Counted from the first letter of the stretch, positions 40,948 through 50,275 are shown. The stretch: DNA of 58,428 nt from Patescibacteria group bacterium (GCA_018813625.1 JAHJBA010000055.1:1-58428), one strand, 5' to 3'. The notes: generated by a model from the letters alone, not told the origin. Made by a program: numbers and translations.

Positions 40948-41976
40948 ATGCAAACTAAAACAATAGAAAGGTATTTTTTCTTTGGAATCTTATTAGCTAC
41001 TTTAATTTTTACGTTATTAATTTTTAAGCCTTTTTGGATGGTAATTATCCTGGGAATATCTTTTACAATAGTTCTCTATCCTATATATAAATGGATGGTA
41101 GATAAAAAAATTCCACCTTGGCTCTCAAGTCTTATTACCGTTATTGCACTGACTATAATCCTTTGTGGACCTATACTTTTAATTGGCACAATCATAGCTC
41201 AACAATCACAAGATGTTTATTATCAAATAGTCTATAACGGAGGAGCTACTTCTTTCCTAAAAGTAATAGAAAATCAAATAAATAACATACTACCAGGAGA
41301 TTTATATTTTAATGCGACAGAAAAAGCTTCAGACTTTATTTATTTTATTTCAAATAATATTACAAAGATATTTAGTTCCACACTTTCTGCTATTTTATCA
41401 TTTTTATTAATGATTCTATCTGTATTTTATTTCCTTAAAGACGGAAAAAGATGGAAAGAGGCATTAATAAGACTAAGTCCACTAAGGGACGCTGATGATC
41501 ATAAAATCATTGTCAAACTTTCCAAAACAGTAAATGGAGTAATAAAAGGATATATTTTTATAGCAATTATTCAAGGAACCCTAACAGGCATAGGGTTAAC
41601 TATTTTTGGTGTTCCAAACTCAGTTCTTTGGGGATCTATAGCAATAATAGCTTCGCTTATACCATGGGTTGGAACTGCAGTTATTTCTATACCAGCTATG
41701 ATATTTCTTTATACGACAGGAAACACAGCAGAAGCTATCGGTCTTTTGATTTGGTCAGTGGCACTAGTCGCAACAATTGATAATTTTTTGAACCCTATAC
41801 TTGTTGGAAAAAAAATAAAAATACCCCCACTTCTTATTTTATTTTCAGTATTAGGTGGAATCTCCGTTTTTGGACCTATTGGAATTCTAATTGGACCTCT
41901 TGCCGTAAGCTTGTTATATGCACTTATTTCAATTTATAGAAACGAATTTAGGCAAAGCTCTGATCTACAATCTTAA
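40948..41976 (+). CDS. AI-2E family transporter (PerM/YdiK-like membrane protein)
   Basis: I start at the ATG at 40948 (342 aa; MQTKTIERYFFFG), not the upstream in-frame ATG at 40921, which lies upstream of the -10 box. It has about eight membrane segments. The C-terminal family sequence is recognisable: LWGSIAIIASLIPWVG, the central NFLNPILVGKKIKIPPL, and a terminal GPIGILIGPL. Members export diverse small molecules or Na+. The name is historical and does not prove AI-2 transport. cysS follows by 5 bases. Confidence 0.9.
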   Translation: MQTKTIERYFFFGILLATLIFTLLIFKPFWMVIILGISFTIVLYPIYKWMVDKKIPPWLSSLITVIALTIILCGPILLIGTIIAQQSQDVYYQIVYNGGATSFLKVIENQINNILPGDLYFNATEKASDFIYFISNNITKIFSSTLSAILSFLLMILSVFYFLKDGKRWKEALIRLSPLRDADDHKIIVKLSKTVNGVIKGYIFIAIIQGTLTGIGLTIFGVPNSVLWGSIAIIASLIPWVGTAVISIPAMIFLYTTGNTAEAIGLLIWSVALVATIDNFLNPILVGKKIKIPPLLILFSVLGGISVFGPIGILIGPLAVSLLYALISIYRNEFRQSSDLQS

Positions 41977-41981
41977 ATAAA

Positions 41982-43337
41982 ATGTCACTAAAATTTTACA
42001 ATACATTAACACGGGAAAAAGAAGAATTCTCCCCTATCAATAAAAATGAAGTAAGCATGTACACATGCGGTCCTACCGTATACAACTACCCACACATAGG
42101 AAATTACAGGGCTTATATATTCGCTGATGTTTTGAAAAGAGTTTTGTCCTACAGCGGATACAATGTAAAACATATAATGAATATTACGGATATTGATGAC
42201 AAAACCATCCGTGACTCTCAAAAAGAAAAAAAATCTCTAAAAGAATTCACGGAATTCTATACAGAAGAGTTTATGAAGGATATAAGATCTCTAAATATCC
42301 TATACCCTACCAAATTTACAAAGGCCACGGATTACATAAAAGAAATGGTAGAACTTATAAAAAGACTTCTAGAAAAAGGTTTTGCATATAAAAGCTCAGA
42401 CGGAAGCACATATTTTGATATAAAAAAATTCAAGGAATATGGAAAACTTTCCCGCCTTGTTTTAGAAGAACAAAAAGAAAATGCCTCGAACAGAATTAAA
42501 ACGGACGAATACGAAAAAGAAAACGCTCAGGACTTCGCTCTTTGGAAAGCATATGACGAAAAAGACGGAGATGTATTTTGGGATACGGAATTAGGCAAAG
42601 GAAGGCCAGGCTGGCATATAGAATGCTCAGCTATGTCTATGGCAAATCTAGGAGAACAATTGGACATCCACACTGGTGGAGTAGATAATATTTTTCCGCA
42701 TCACGAAAACGAGATAGCTCAATCCGAAGGAGCTACAGGAAAACAATTTGTTAGATTTTGGATGCACAACGAATGGGTTCTGGTTGATCAGAAAAAAATG
42801 GCAAAATCCCTGCAGAATTTTTATATATTAAAAGATTTAACACAAAAAGGAATAAACCCAATTTCTTACAGATTTTGGCTTTTAATGGCTAATTACAGAA
42901 CTAGGGTTAATTTCGTATGGGAAGCGTTAGAGGGTGCGGAAACGGCCTTAAAACGCCTTCGTAGGCTCTATTTAGAGCTTGGTGAGCAAACAGGAAAGGT
43001 AAATGAGGGATATCAGCAAAAATTTAAAGAGTATTTAGAAGATGATCTAGATACGCCGAGAGCATTATCCGTCCTCTGGGATGTAATAAAAGATGAAAAA
43101 GTTTCTCCGGCTGACAGAAAGGCAACAATTTTAGATTTTGATAAAGTATTAGGACTAGGTTTTGAAAATTTGAAGGAAGAAACTATTCCTGAAGAGATTC
43201 ATGAGATTGCAATGGAACGGCAAGAAGCACGCAAAAATAAAGATTTCAAAAAATCTGATGAGTTGAGAGACAAAATAAATTCTCTCGGTTATAAAATTAA
43301 AGACACCTCCTCTGGAGTAAAAATATCAAAAATCTAA
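41982..43337 (+). CDS. cysS: Cysteinyl-tRNA synthetase
   Basis: This class I synthetase has HIGH as HIGN in TCGPTVYNYPHIGNYRAY and KMSKS as KMAKS in KKMAKSLQNF. The zinc ligands include Cys in MYTCGP, Cys in HIECSAM, and His-Glu in HHENEIAQSE. At 451 aa it is normal. It ends with a 4-base overlap with the convergent histidine kinase gene. Confidence 0.97.
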   Translation: MSLKFYNTLTREKEEFSPINKNEVSMYTCGPTVYNYPHIGNYRAYIFADVLKRVLSYSGYNVKHIMNITDIDDKTIRDSQKEKKSLKEFTEFYTEEFMKDIRSLNILYPTKFTKATDYIKEMVELIKRLLEKGFAYKSSDGSTYFDIKKFKEYGKLSRLVLEEQKENASNRIKTDEYEKENAQDFALWKAYDEKDGDVFWDTELGKGRPGWHIECSAMSMANLGEQLDIHTGGVDNIFPHHENEIAQSEGATGKQFVRFWMHNEWVLVDQKKMAKSLQNFYILKDLTQKGINPISYRFWLLMANYRTRVNFVWEALEGAETALKRLRRLYLELGEQTGKVNEGYQQKFKEYLEDDLDTPRALSVLWDVIKDEKVSPADRKATILDFDKVLGLGFENLKEETIPEEIHEIAMERQEARKNKDFKKSDELRDKINSLGYKIKDTSSGVKISKI

Positions 43338-44668
43338 ATAGCATCTAATTCCACAAAGAAAGTGGAACCTTTATTTTCACCTTCTGACTCAGCCCAAATT
43401 CTGCCCTTATGGACGTCTACTATCAGCTTTACCGTGAAAAGACCATATCCTGTACTATCAACATTTACTTTTACTGAGTTCCTCCCCCTTCCTCCTTCTT
43501 TAAATAAATTTCGTTTATCTTCATCCGTAATGCCAACACCTGTATCTTTTACATAAAAAAGGATCTTGCCATCCTCTTTTTTTAGTCCAACTTTTAACCC
43601 TCCTTTTAGTGTATATTTAACAGAATTATCAACCAAATTGTGCACAACTTCTTTAAGCCAGAATGCATCACCTAAAATATTATAATCACCATCTTTTATA
43701 TCAACCTCAAATTTTAATCCTTTCGACTCGGCTGGGTCTTTTTTGACTTTAATTATCTGATCCACAATCTTTCTAAAATCTACTGGCTTCATCTCATATT
43801 TAACTGTTCCGGTTTGTAAATTGGCAGCATTTAAAACAAGATCCACTGTTTCAATTCCCTGATTGTCAGACTCTAGCCCCTCATCAGCCATTTTTTTAAG
43901 CATTGGTGAAAGAACCCCAAATGTCCCCTCTAACATTTCCGCAAAAATATATTTTGTACGAGTAAATGACCCCTTAACCTTGTGAGTAACCAAGTGAACG
44001 AGGCTTTCTCTCTGTTTAATAAGGTTTCTCAGGCTTTCATTCGCATCCTGTAATTCTTTATACAAATAAGCTTTTTCTAGGGCAACAGCCACCACATCCC
44101 TCAAGCTATTAATAGAATCCTTTTCGTGAGCATTAAGGGTCTCATAATCTCTATTCATACCCATTAACAGAAGCCCGGTCATGCTGTTTTCACTAATAAG
44201 AGGGTTAAGTAATATATTTTTTAAATTGGAATCTTCTTTTATTTTAGAAAGTATTTTAGGATCTACCAATCCATCCCATGCTTTTTCGGCGGTAGTAATC
44301 AGATTAAAGGTTTTATTATAAACAGACTTTTTAAAGATAGGCCTGCTAGATATGCCTGTTATTTTTATATCGCTAAAAAGAAAACCTGCTTCTCTAAGCG
44401 ACTCGTCTAGTCTGTCGGATTTTGAAAAATTCAGAGGAACCAACGAGTCAGATTTTTTGTCTAAAATCAAAATTCCAACAAGATCAAAATTCAAATCTGT
44501 TCTAATTGCTTCTGAAATTTTTTGAGAGAGAGTAATAGGATCAAGAATAAGCAAGCTTACCTGGTAGAGCTTTCGTAAAAGCGACAGAGTTTTATTTTTT
44601 ACAGCAAGTTCAAGATTATGCTCATACAGAGCTTCTGTTATTTTTTTTGTTTCATCATTCAGAGGCAT
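43334..44668 (-). CDS. Soluble GAF-domain histidine kinase with atypical H-box
   Basis: This 444-residue protein has a GAF-like domain (about 30-200), a short coiled coil, a dimerisation/phosphoacceptor region with His229 in the sequence THKVKGSFT, and an HATPase domain. The HATPase domain has the N-box LVDNSVKYT, G1 DTGVGI and G2 GYGLFTVK. The residue after His is Lys instead of the usual Glu/Asp, and the T/N-P that normally follows is missing. No response regulator is adjacent. It is the last gene of a run with a 97-residue protein (1-base gap) and a multi-pass membrane protein. Confidence 0.88.
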   Translation of the reverse strand: MPLNDETKKITEALYEHNLELAVKNKTLSLLRKLYQVSLLILDPITLSQKISEAIRTDLNFDLVGILILDKKSDSLVPLNFSKSDRLDESLREAGFLFSDIKITGISSRPIFKKSVYNKTFNLITTAEKAWDGLVDPKILSKIKEDSNLKNILLNPLISENSMTGLLLMGMNRDYETLNAHEKDSINSLRDVVAVALEKAYLYKELQDANESLRNLIKQRESLVHLVTHKVKGSFTRTKYIFAEMLEGTFGVLSPMLKKMADEGLESDNQGIETVDLVLNAANLQTGTVKYEMKPVDFRKIVDQIIKVKKDPAESKGLKFEVDIKDGDYNILGDAFWLKEVVHNLVDNSVKYTLKGGLKVGLKKEDGKILFYVKDTGVGITDEDKRNLFKEGGRGRNSVKVNVDSTGYGLFTVKLIVDVHKGRIWAESEGENKGSTFFVELDAI

Positions 44669-44669
44669 A

Positions 44670-44963
44670 TTACTTCAAGCTGGATGGAATTTCATCTGGG
44701 GACATCTCGGCAACTAAGTCCTGTACGGCATTACGGCAGGCAATATGTGAAGCTCGGCCAAAAATACGTTCATACTGGAAAACAAGTTTATCTATGGTGT
44801 TCTTTGGATCGTCATTCTGAAAACTGACCTCTTCCTTTTCTGAATTAATAATTTGCAACCCGGACACCTTTCGAGCCTCATTCCACGCCAAGGGACCAAT
44901 AATAAGCTCTTGTTCTCTAATTATTCTTAAGGCTATTTTGGGAAATTGTATTGAATAATTCAT
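44670..44963 (-). CDS. Small soluble protein of the sensor kinase unit
   Basis: This 97-residue protein has no recognised family, no membrane segment, and probably mixed alpha/beta structure. It sits one base before the kinase start and 5 bases after the membrane protein gene, so all three are very likely translated from one mRNA. It could link the membrane sensor to the soluble kinase, but this is inferred only from position. Confidence 0.65.
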   Translation of the reverse strand: MNYSIQFPKIALRIIREQELIIGPLAWNEARKVSGLQIINSEKEEVSFQNDDPKNTIDKLVFQYERIFGRASHIACRNAVQDLVAEMSPDEIPSSLK

Positions 44964-44968
44964 AGTTT

Positions 44969-45790
44969 TTAACTATTCTTAATTTTATAAAATACAGATC
45001 CTAATTTAACAAGACTCAAGGCCATAAGGAAATAGGCAACCATGTATAAATAGTCGATTTCTAGCCCTCCGCTATAGGTACCCCTGCTCGATTGGTATAA
45101 AAATATATAATCAGCCATATATTGAACAAATAAAGCAAAAATGAAGTAGATGATTGGTTTTTTCATTAACCCCCCTAAGAAATTCCTTGATAGGAAATAC
45201 GCGACAATAGCCAGAGAGATATATATGGCTTGCCCAAAAGGATAACCAAAATCCAAAAAAATAATCAACGGGTTGCTCCAGTCAAATTGGTAATCTTTTA
45301 AGAACATAAAATAATATAGAGCTAATATGCCTGCTGGAATCAAAAACGCTTTTATTTTATTAAAAAGTAATTTAAAAGAAACATGGGCTCCCGATACTTT
45401 GGCCAGCAAAATAATACCATATATATAAAAAGGTATACTTCCAAAAAATCCAACATCCGCCAAGGAAGGATAAGGAACCTCAATGCCTTTGTAAAAAAAA
45501 TAGCTAAAAACACTTTGCCCAAATGATTGGGCAAGGAGGCCAATGGCAAAAGCCAAATTGGCACGGCCTACCAAACTTTTCCACCCACCCCATAATCTCG
45601 CAAAATAAAGTCCGTACAAAGCACCAAACCAAGCAATTATTTGGTAGGTTGCTGACCAAATTTGAGAACCTGAACTGTCCGGATCAAAATGCTTAAGTTT
45701 CAAAAACAAAAACCATACGGTCAACAATATAAAAATAAATATGGGTATAAATATTAATCTTTTAGCAAAATTTTCTCCGTTTTTCTTCAT
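44969..45790 (-). CDS. Multi-pass membrane protein, probable sensor of the kinase unit
   Basis: This 273-residue protein has about seven or eight membrane segments. The short loop PYPSLADVGFF resembles the P-x-P-S-x-A-D loop I associate with integral membrane sensor domains fused to GGDEF or kinase modules. The fusion is absent here and a soluble kinase is encoded downstream, suggesting a split receptor. A TATAAT box 6 bases before the ATG, inside the 3' end of the DUF2156 gene, gives a leaderless promoter. Confidence 0.7.
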   Translation of the reverse strand: MKKNGENFAKRLIFIPIFIFILLTVWFLFLKLKHFDPDSSGSQIWSATYQIIAWFGALYGLYFARLWGGWKSLVGRANLAFAIGLLAQSFGQSVFSYFFYKGIEVPYPSLADVGFFGSIPFYIYGIILLAKVSGAHVSFKLLFNKIKAFLIPAGILALYYFMFLKDYQFDWSNPLIIFLDFGYPFGQAIYISLAIVAYFLSRNFLGGLMKKPIIYFIFALFVQYMADYIFLYQSSRGTYSGGLEIDYLYMVAYFLMALSLVKLGSVFYKIKNS

Positions 45791-45796
45791 AGTTGT

Positions 45797-45826
45797 ATTA
45801 TATTACAGAATCATCTATTAATGCAA
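45797..45826 (-). promoter_or_regulatory. Promoter of the sensor kinase unit (leaderless type)
   Basis: -35 TTGCAT (plus-strand 45821-45826), 18-base spacer, -10 TATAAT (45797-45802), then 6 bases to the ATG at 45790. It lies in the last codons of the upstream gene. Confidence 0.7.
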
Positions 45827-46745
45827 TAGTGTATTTTTTAAGAAAATGGGCTAATTCATAAGAGTTTTTTGAAAATCTCAGTTTTTGCAAACCCAAATCT
45901 TGCTCGTCATTGTGATAAATAACTCCCAAATCCCAGAAAAACTTTGCATTTTGTTGCATCAAAAATTGTGAAATACCCTTATATTTTATGTCTGCTTTTC
46001 CGAAATGTGCCAAACAATAATCTTTAGATATTTTTTCACCAATGATAAAACCCGATAAATCACCATCAATAAAAAGCGAGAGACATATCAAAGATTTTAA
46101 AAAATAATCAGGCACAGACAAAAATCTTTTAAAAGCAACGGATTCATTCCTCAGATCCTCCAGCTCTGTGTAATCCTCTGCCAGGCCGACCTTGTCTTTT
46201 TTATTTTTTGTCCATAGCTCAATCAAATCAAGTAATAATCTTTGCTTTTTTGCATCTGTTAAATCTAAATTGTGAATTTCAAATTTATGCATTTTATTAA
46301 AATAACGTACCAGTTGTCGGTTTTTTTTATTTCTAGGACTTCCATAGGAAGAAATGCCTTCCGTGGAGTAAATATAATCGAAATGATCATTTTCTTCCTT
46401 TGTTGTAAATTTCTTCTTATCCAAATTTCTTATTGAATCTTCAGGCACCAATTTTAGTTCCGGCTTCAGTCCTTCCTTCTTCGAAAGATTAATCAAAGCT
46501 TCAGCAGTTTCGTTGATTTTATTATTTCCTAAAAAAGAATAAAATGGCTTGCCGGTTAGATAGTCGGTAAACCGCACAACGAGATTGTTGTTAAGTTGAG
46601 AAACCTGCATTTCATTTTTTATATCCCATGACCACATGCTGATAAAACTAAAATCAGAATATGGCGGAAATTTACATGTAAATTTCTCTATATCTTCTTT
46701 ATCAGATAATTCTAATTTTTTAAATTTTGGAAATTCTGGAATCAT
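45798..46745 (-). CDS. DUF2156 (LPG synthase C-terminal-like) protein
   Basis: This 315-residue soluble protein has the GNAT-like double fold of the phosphatidylglycerol-lysyltransferase C-terminal family. The N-terminal FPPYSDFSFISMWSW block and the later SGFIIGEKISKDYCLAHFGKAD are typical. The membrane half of MprF is absent. It may transfer an aminoacyl group from charged tRNA to a lipid or other acceptor. Substrate is unknown. Confidence 0.8.
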   Translation of the reverse strand: MIPEFPKFKKLELSDKEDIEKFTCKFPPYSDFSFISMWSWDIKNEMQVSQLNNNLVVRFTDYLTGKPFYSFLGNNKINETAEALINLSKKEGLKPELKLVPEDSIRNLDKKKFTTKEENDHFDYIYSTEGISSYGSPRNKKNRQLVRYFNKMHKFEIHNLDLTDAKKQRLLLDLIELWTKNKKDKVGLAEDYTELEDLRNESVAFKRFLSVPDYFLKSLICLSLFIDGDLSGFIIGEKISKDYCLAHFGKADIKYKGISQFLMQQNAKFFWDLGVIYHNDEQDLGLQKLRFSKNSYELAHFLKKYTIALIDDSVI

Positions 46746-46774
46746 AAAATCTTTACCTTATCATATCACAAAAA

Positions 46775-47695
46775 TTACATAAATAATATAATGGTTCCGA
46801 TTATCATAATCCCAATGGCTGTAATTTTAGGAAACAAGCTGTACTTGTTCAAATTTTCTTTTGCAATATGCGGGAAAAAACTCGTACTTAAAAGTGTCAA
46901 AAATAAAACAAAAGCCGGTTGGAAACTTCCAATTAAATAAACCATCGCAACGGGAGCAAGTAATAGGGCAAAATTAGTCAAAAGATTTCCAGAAACTGTC
47001 ATTACTTCAGTAACTGCATTTACCACAAAAATCTTACGTCCGCCAGTTCTCATCATTCGTATAAACTGTCTACGATACTTGGAAGCAAAAAGAAATATTA
47101 ACAAACCAGTACCACCTAGCCCAATATATTCCCAGAAGGATGAAACCCAGAAATTCTCTTCTACTGTCACGTATTTAAAAATAATTCCAGAAGTTGCCAC
47201 TAAAAAACAAGCGATTATCATGTAAATTGCCGGTTTCCATTTAAATTTTCCTCCTTCCTCTGAAAAATCTGAGGCAATAATTAATAAGCCAAACAAAGTA
47301 ACAAGCGAACCCAATATCTGTTTAAATGAAAGAGTCTCGCCTAAAAATATGTATCCAAGCACAAAGCCAAAAATCGGTACTGTCAAAAACCATGGAACTA
47401 CCGTGGAAATTTCTTCCGTTTCAAGGGTAAATAAATACAATATAATCCAAACAACAGTTAGAGTTCCCGTAACCATCAATAAAATCTTGTCAAAAATAGG
47501 AATATTGGAAACATCGGGAATAAACAACCATATCAAAAATGCAATAAAAATAGCGATAAAGCTGGCAAAAAGAACCAGACCGCCAGAACTGCGTTCTTTT
47601 TCTTTTTGTGAAAACTTTGCAACTAAATATTTATCAGCAACATTTACTATTGCCCACAAAATTGGAGCACCTAATGCTAAAAAAAACCACATCAT
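46775..47695 (-). CDS. EamA/DMT-type transporter
   Basis: This 306-residue protein has about ten membrane helices in two EamA repeats. Each half has the pattern of a drug/metabolite transporter, with the first repeat ending VLGYIFLGETLSFKQILG. Substrate cannot be inferred. Two ATG codons in a row start the frame. A promoter with TATAAT 9 bases upstream lies in and just after the end of metK. Confidence 0.85.
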   Translation of the reverse strand: MMWFFLALGAPILWAIVNVADKYLVAKFSQKEKERSSGGLVLFASFIAIFIAFLIWLFIPDVSNIPIFDKILLMVTGTLTVVWIILYLFTLETEEISTVVPWFLTVPIFGFVLGYIFLGETLSFKQILGSLVTLFGLLIIASDFSEEGGKFKWKPAIYMIIACFLVATSGIIFKYVTVEENFWVSSFWEYIGLGGTGLLIFLFASKYRRQFIRMMRTGGRKIFVVNAVTEVMTVSGNLLTNFALLLAPVAMVYLIGSFQPAFVLFLTLLSTSFFPHIAKENLNKYSLFPKITAIGIMIIGTIILFM

Positions 47696-47704
47696 GATTT
47701 ATTT

Positions 47705-47734
47705 ATTATACAACAAAATATTTATTTTTCCCAA
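47705..47734 (-). promoter_or_regulatory. Promoter of the EamA transporter
   Basis: -35 TTGGGA (plus-strand 47729-47734), 18-base spacer, -10 TATAAT (47705-47710). There are 9 bases to the first ATG, so the leader would be at most a few nucleotides. Confidence 0.6.
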
Positions 47735-48666
47735 GGAAAACCAGATCTTCCAAAATGACCCCACCTTGAAGTTTCTTTAAATTTAACATTCTCCAAAGCC
47801 AGCATTTTTTTTATGCCCTTTGGCGTTAAATCATATCCTTCTATATTTTCTTCTTTTCCGTCCAAAAAAACTACGGCCATGACTGGTTCTGCTTTTCCTA
47901 TCGCATATGCAACCTTCACAAACACCTCTTTCGCTTTTCCAGACTTAATTATATCTACTGCAATCTTACGAGCCATATAAGCCCCCGAGCGATCCACCTT
48001 CGTACAATCCTTCCCTGAGAAAGATCCTCCGCCGATTGGAATCTCCGGCCCGTAATTATCAATGACTATCTTTCTACCTGAAAGCCCCGTGTCAGCGTCA
48101 AAACCTCCCTGCACCCACTCGCCTGCCGGATTTATTAAATATTCTTCAGCTTTAATAATGCTCTGCACTAAAGATAATAAATCCTCGTTTTTTGAATTTT
48201 GAAAACTTGCCACAACTGTTTTAACCTTATCTCCTTCCAATGTTACTTGCACTTTTCCGTCATACGGATATTTTTCATAAATTTTCATACAAAGACTGCG
48301 TGCAAGTTCATATTCCCTCGGCATCATTGATTCTGTTTCTGCAGTAGCATAACCTTTCATAACGCCCTGATCTCCAGCTCCTCCAGTATCTACTCCGCGC
48401 GAAATCTCAGAACTTTGTTTTGATAATTTTATAACCACATTGTAATCTTCACCAACTATTTTTTTAACCAAAGGCTCTAAATTAGGTGACGCATTACTGG
48501 TCACTTCGCCGTTAACTGTTATTAGTCCATGCCCTCCCATCACCTCTACTGCAACACGACTATCCTTGTCACCTTCTAAAAATGCATCTAAGATGGAGTC
48601 TGCGATAAAATCACAAATCTTGTCTGGATGACCGGGGCTAACGAATTCAGCTGTTTTAATGCTCAT
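47722..48666 (-). CDS. metK: S-adenosylmethionine synthetase, compact form
   Basis: This enzyme makes SAM from methionine and ATP. I start at the ATG at 48666 (314 aa; MSIKTAEFVSPGHPDK), matching the conserved N-terminus; a start seven codons upstream is less likely. Motifs: SPGHPDKICDF, GAGDQGVMKGYA, and GGGSFSGKDCTKVDRS (P-loop-like), ending WGHFGRSGFPWE. It is about 70 residues shorter than usual, with loops trimmed rather than a missing domain. It is divergent from speB. Confidence 0.95.
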   Translation of the reverse strand: MSIKTAEFVSPGHPDKICDFIADSILDAFLEGDKDSRVAVEVMGGHGLITVNGEVTSNASPNLEPLVKKIVGEDYNVVIKLSKQSSEISRGVDTGGAGDQGVMKGYATAETESMMPREYELARSLCMKIYEKYPYDGKVQVTLEGDKVKTVVASFQNSKNEDLLSLVQSIIKAEEYLINPAGEWVQGGFDADTGLSGRKIVIDNYGPEIPIGGGSFSGKDCTKVDRSGAYMARKIAVDIIKSGKAKEVFVKVAYAIGKAEPVMAVVFLDGKEENIEGYDLTPKGIKKMLALENVKFKETSRWGHFGRSGFPWEK

Positions 48667-48700
48667 ATATAAACTTAAGACTATCAAATTTATGAATGCT

Positions 48701-48728
48701 TTGCAAAAAACAGTTAATTTAGTATCAT
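48701..48728 (+). promoter_or_regulatory. speB promoter (leaderless type)
   Basis: TTGCAA (48701-48706) and TATCAT (48723-48728) have a 16-base spacer. The -10 box ends 7 bases before the ATG. Confidence 0.6.
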
Positions 48729-48735
48729 TAGTTTT

Positions 48736-49632
48736 ATGATCGATACTGTAGTAAATACAAAAAACTTAAAGGAAGCTGATGTCGTGATATTGAGCGCCCC
48801 ATATGAAGGAGGTGTTTCTTTTATGGGCGGTACATCCAAAGCTCCTAAAAAGATATTAAACTGTTTAAATAAAAATTTAGAACTTTTTGATATAAATTTT
48901 CTCTGCGAGCCAGCAAAGATAATAAAAACGGCTCATAAGGAAATTACCGGTATAAAAAATCTTATTTCTGATAAAGTTGTAAGGAAAATAAGCGAAGAAT
49001 ATAAAAATTTATTTAATGATAAAAAATTTGTAATTATGCTAGGCGGGGAACACACTGTATCTATCGGGGCACTTGATGCGATTGCAAAAAAAGAGAATCC
49101 AAGAGATATAACGATCGTCCAAATAGACGCTCATCAGGATTTACGTGATGACAACAGCGACTATAGCTACCGTCCTACAAAATATGCACACTCTTGCGCG
49201 ATGCGTAGACCTCATGAGCTTGGCTTTAATTTAGTGCAAGTCGGCATACGTACTTTCTCAAAAAATGAATATGAATATTGGCAAAAAAATAAAGATACAA
49301 TTGAAGTATTTGAGTGGAGCGAAAAAAATAAGCATATTCCAGAGATAGTTAAAATAATCGAATCAATAAAAACTGAAAAGGTTTATTTAACTATCGATGT
49401 CGATGGATTTGACCCTTCATGCATGCCTGGTACCGGCACTCCAGCCCAAGGAGGAATTGAGTGGAAATATGGCCTCGATTTAATCGAGAAAATTATAGAA
49501 ACAAAAAATGTCATTGGTGCAGACATAGTAGAAGTATCACCGCAAAAAGACTCCGTTCTAACAGAATACGGAGCATCTTTGATTTGCTATAAAATAATGG
49601 CAAATAAATTCAGAAATAAACTAACTTCTTAA
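48736..49632 (+). CDS. speB: Agmatinase/ureohydrolase family enzyme
   Basis: This Mn-dependent ureohydrolase probably converts agmatine to putrescine and urea. The metal ligands lie in GGEHT, DAHQD, and DVDGFDP, with the terminal glutamate in DIVEVSP. At 298 aa it matches agmatinases. Arginase or formimidoglutamase specificity is possible. It is divergent from metK, whose product SAM is the other polyamine precursor, but no decarboxylase is nearby. Its last 12 bases overlap the convergent membrane protein gene. Confidence 0.88.
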   Translation: MIDTVVNTKNLKEADVVILSAPYEGGVSFMGGTSKAPKKILNCLNKNLELFDINFLCEPAKIIKTAHKEITGIKNLISDKVVRKISEEYKNLFNDKKFVIMLGGEHTVSIGALDAIAKKENPRDITIVQIDAHQDLRDDNSDYSYRPTKYAHSCAMRRPHELGFNLVQVGIRTFSKNEYEYWQKNKDTIEVFEWSEKNKHIPEIVKIIESIKTEKVYLTIDVDGFDPSCMPGTGTPAQGGIEWKYGLDLIEKIIETKNVIGADIVEVSPQKDSVLTEYGASLICYKIMANKFRNKLTS

Positions 49633-50199
49633 AAATTTCTTTCGATAAATAAAATAAACTTCAACTAAGTTTGCCAACACTAAATATATTGGGAATGAAT
49701 ATATCGCGAAAATCCAATTTCTGACGATTAATAAAGATAATGTATTCCCTATAATTCCTCCAATATAAATTGAGCTATTCTCGGTTTCTGGGTACTTCCA
49801 AGTTTTAATAAAAGTTGGAATATAAGCCAAAAAGTCGCTCAAAATGGCAAAAAGTATGGAAATTCCCAAGTTATTTGTAATTATATAAAGAACAAGAGCC
49901 ATTATGGAAATAAAACCGCAAACCAAATCAAAAGACTGTATTTTCCAAAAAGCATTTTTCTTAAATATTGAAAAAACTATTACCAAAAACGGACCAACAC
50001 CTGCCATTAATACGCTTAGTGAAGAAAGTCCTGCTCCTGCTTTTAATTGCAAAAATACCCCGACAAACGGCGCAAGCATCCAAACAAACCAAGAAATTAA
50101 ATTAGGCCTAGTGCCATGCCGAAAAATCCCGCGAATATACCAAATCGTACAAATAAGATTTATCAAAACTCCTATAAAAATGATATTTTCAGGTAACAT
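49621..50199 (-). CDS. Multi-pass membrane protein with PQ-loop-like halves
   Basis: This 192-residue protein has about seven helices. The two halves show similar patterns: Y-I-R-G-I-F-R-H-G-T-R-P-N-x-x-S-W near the start, and YIPTFIKTWKYPETENSS later. These resemble the P-x-x-x-x-T-x-x-x-P repeats of PQ-loop/SWEET-type transporters. Function is not known. Confidence 0.65.
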   Translation of the reverse strand: MLPENIIFIGVLINLICTIWYIRGIFRHGTRPNLISWFVWMLAPFVGVFLQLKAGAGLSSLSVLMAGVGPFLVIVFSIFKKNAFWKIQSFDLVCGFISIMALVLYIITNNLGISILFAILSDFLAYIPTFIKTWKYPETENSSIYIGGIIGNTLSLLIVRNWIFAIYSFPIYLVLANLVEVYFIYRKKFLRS

Positions 50200-50275
50200 C
50201 CCAGTACTAAAATTTTAAATTGTTAATAATGGTGATCATTTATTTCGTACAAAAATTTAGTACGGGACAAGTATT

